Positions 15,677-16,536 of a stretch of 16,536 nucleotides of DNA are shown here, in pieces. The notes beneath the pieces are model-generated. The model made no database searches. It was not told where the DNA came from and worked only from the letters and a program-made list of their open reading frames with translations. How positions within the stretch are numbered: the first letter of the stretch is position 1; every line of letters starts with the position of its first letter. The stretch is from a bacterium (GTDB lineage Bacteria; Cyanobacteriota; Vampirovibrionia; Obscuribacterales; Obscuribacteraceae): positions 1-16,536 of the forward strand of contig JAUIJG010000065.1 in the NCBI GenBank assembly GCA_030431355.1, in the 5' to 3' direction. The position numbers and the translations under genes were made by a program.

Positions 15677-16341
15677 TGTCTCCGGCCCCCGTATTCTAGT
15701 TCCACCGAGCCTATGGTCTCGCCGGAAGGCTCAAAATCACGGTTCCTGGCCCTGTAGACGAAGGTAATCGTTTTATCCGTATGGGGAGGCGGCTCCGCCC
15801 TGGGTATCAGTCCGTGCTTATTAGGATCCGGCTTCTCCGCCACGTTAAACACAAAAGTGACCAGGTCCGGGGGATTCTCCCGGCTGTAATTGGCTCTAAT
15901 CAAATGCCTGGCAAAAACCGGTAAAAATTGTTCGTAACCGGGCCAGGGCATATTATCCACGAACATCTTCCTCAGCTTCTCCCTTCGGAAGCGTTCCACC
16001 ACAGTCATTTTCTCCATCCTTGGATACTCATAGATTTTTGTGGAGCCGTCTTTGAAGGTGATGATTGCTGTCTCATGGAAACTTATATGCCTAACTGCCG
16101 GCGAAAAAAGGCTCCAGTTCTGGTACCAACCAAAAGCAGCCATCGGCTTCCAGGTGAAGTTAACCAACTTCAACTTGAACTCTGAATCACCAATAAACCA
16201 GATTACAACGACAAATAGATAGAAGCAGATGAAGCAATTTAAAATCACCCGCCAAAATCCGGGCATTGGCTCCTTAAGAGCAGCCTCCTCCATAGCCTCA
16301 TCGACTGATAAATAGCTCGGGTTGGATTCGTTCTCAGACAA
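15673..16341 (-). CDS. Single-pass membrane protein with W-x-x-FSP motif, partner of the HTTM protein
   Basis: A 222-aa protein. It has an acidic cytoplasmic N-terminus (1-26), one membrane helix (~32-50), and an extracytoplasmic part beginning with a Trp/Tyr-rich stretch and QNWSLFSP (74-81). Proteins with such a W-x-x-F-(S/A)-P motif just after a single helix are common beside or fused to HTTM genes; their role is unknown. The rest is a mixed alpha/beta domain with many Arg/Lys and a Pro-rich loop (180-187). The start is TTG at 16341: an in-frame TAA lies directly before it, and AGAGG (16349-16353) stands 7 nt upstream, so no ATG alternative exists without losing 15 or more residues. The stop overlaps the HTTM start by 4 bp. 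It is probably a subunit or chaperone of the HTTM protein. Confidence 0.82.
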   Translation of the reverse strand: MSENESNPSYLSVDEAMEEAALKEPMPGFWRVILNCFICFYLFVVVIWFIGDSEFKLKLVNFTWKPMAAFGWYQNWSLFSPAVRHISFHETAIITFKDGSTKIYEYPRMEKMTVVERFRREKLRKMFVDNMPWPGYEQFLPVFARHLIRANYSRENPPDLVTFVFNVAEKPDPNKHGLIPRAEPPPHTDKTITFVYRARNRDFEPSGETIGSVELEYGGRRQ

Positions 16342-16348
16342 TTAGGTG

Positions 16349-16353
16349 CCTCT
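16349..16353 (-). promoter_or_regulatory. Ribosome binding site supporting a TTG start at 16341
   Basis: AGAGG on the minus strand lies 7 nt before TTG 16341. With the in-frame TAA immediately upstream of that codon, it fixes the start of the HTTM operon's first gene. Confidence 0.5.
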
Positions 16354-16409
16354 GAGCATAGTTACGCAGCTGATCACTGCTTAGTCTATTTTTTTGTTCC
16401 ACGACCCTG

Positions 16410-16437
16410 TTTAAAGTTTAGCACTGTGAGCTATTAT
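16410..16437 (+). promoter_or_regulatory. Possible sigma-70-like promoter for the gene at the right edge
   Basis: TTTAAA (16410-16415, 4 of 6 matches to TTGACA) and TATTAT (16432-16437, 5 of 6 matches to TATAAT) are separated by 16 nt. A transcript would start near 16444 and run through the inverted repeat into the ribosome site at 16501. This rests on pattern matching only. Confidence 0.3.
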
Positions 16438-16448
16438 CGAAAAGAGAC

Positions 16449-16494
16449 CGGATAGCGAATTAAGCCAATAATCTACCGTAGAACAAGCTATCCG
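16449..16494. repeat. Perfect 8-bp inverted repeat just upstream of a strong ribosome site
   Basis: CGGATAGC (16449-16456) and GCTATCCG (16487-16494) are exact reverse complements with a 30-nt spacer. The right arm ends 6 nt before AAGGAGG. In mRNA it could form a stem next to the ribosome site; in DNA it could be an operator. Confidence 0.4.
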
Positions 16495-16500
16495 CCATCG

Positions 16501-16507
16501 AAGGAGG
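16501..16507 (+). promoter_or_regulatory. Strong ribosome binding site near the right edge
   Basis: AAGGAGG is a near-perfect Shine-Dalgarno. No ATG, GTG or TTG lies at a usable distance downstream; the codon 6 nt after it is CTG (16514-16516). Confidence 0.45.
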
Positions 16508-16513
16508 GTCTAC

Positions 16514-16536
16514 CTGAGTCGAAAAGAGATAATTAT
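16514..16536 (+). CDS. Probable start of a gene running off the right edge (CTG start)
   Basis: Following AAGGAGG by 6 nt, the frame CTG-AGT-CGA-AAA-GAG-ATA-ATT stays open to the end of the window and would read M/L-S-R-K-E-I-I. The perfect ribosome site and spacing make a start here likely, though CTG is a rare initiator. Only seven codons are visible, so the product cannot be named. A start beyond the window edge would be too far from the ribosome site. The gene is divergent from the HTTM operon. Confidence 0.35.

Noticed and set aside
1..16536. CRISPR array, tRNA, rRNA, insertion sequence or prophage
   Set aside because: I found no regularly spaced repeats, cloverleaf with CCA-type end, rRNA-like stretch, transposase or integrase motif, or terminal inverted repeats flanking a gene.

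Overview
The window is a gene-dense bacterial chromosomal segment of moderate GC content. It holds fourteen intact or edge-truncated protein genes, one decayed gene fragment and a probable gene start at the right edge. I see no rRNA, tRNA, transposase, integrase or CRISPR array. An OmpH/Skp-type periplasmic chaperone implies a two-membrane (Gram-negative type) envelope. The mix of membrane-tethered Ser/Thr kinases, kinesin-light-chain-type TPRs, pyruvate phosphate dikinase with its regulator, and an HTTM protein would fit a non-photosynthetic cyanobacterial relative (Vampirovibrionia/Obscuribacterales-like). That placement is a guess from gene style, not something the sequence proves. Non-ATG starts are frequent: GTG at 422, 1136 and 8229, and TTG at 4258 and 16341.

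Left block (1-4863, all +): the C-terminal end of a short-chain dehydrogenase overlaps an unrecognised 222-aa protein. After 45 bp come two paralogous membrane kinases (two TM helices, a PH-like segment, then a kinase domain) and a small secreted protein with a good ribosome site and a TTG start. The tight spacing suggests a signalling operon.

Central block (4866-12709, all -): read in the direction of transcription, it has the PPDK regulatory protein and PPDK (32 bp apart), an OmpH-like chaperone with a poly-serine tail, and a large polytopic membrane protein with an embedded spermidine-synthase-like SAM fold. It ends with a protein of seven exact 42-residue TPR units. The PPDK pair controls pyruvate/PEP interconversion, and the target Thr and catalytic His lie two residues apart in PPDK.

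Right block (12719-16536): a plus-strand gene encodes a membrane-anchored acyl-carrier-protein-like domain in which Asp replaces the phosphopantetheine serine. It is followed by the remnant of a GNAT acetyltransferase. Facing it is a compact minus-strand operon of three: a single-TM W-x-x-FSP protein, an HTTM protein fused to a DCC (FDGDCxxC) thiol-oxidoreductase domain, and a membrane-anchored TPR-like protein. Their starts and stops overlap or touch. The last ~100 bp carry an 8-bp inverted repeat, a strong Shine-Dalgarno and an apparent CTG-initiated reading frame leaving the window.

The most unusual items are the pseudo-ACP membrane protein, the HTTM-DCC operon, the twin kinases with altered catalytic-loop motifs, and the membrane aminopropyltransferase-like protein that lacks one of the synthase catalytic aspartates.
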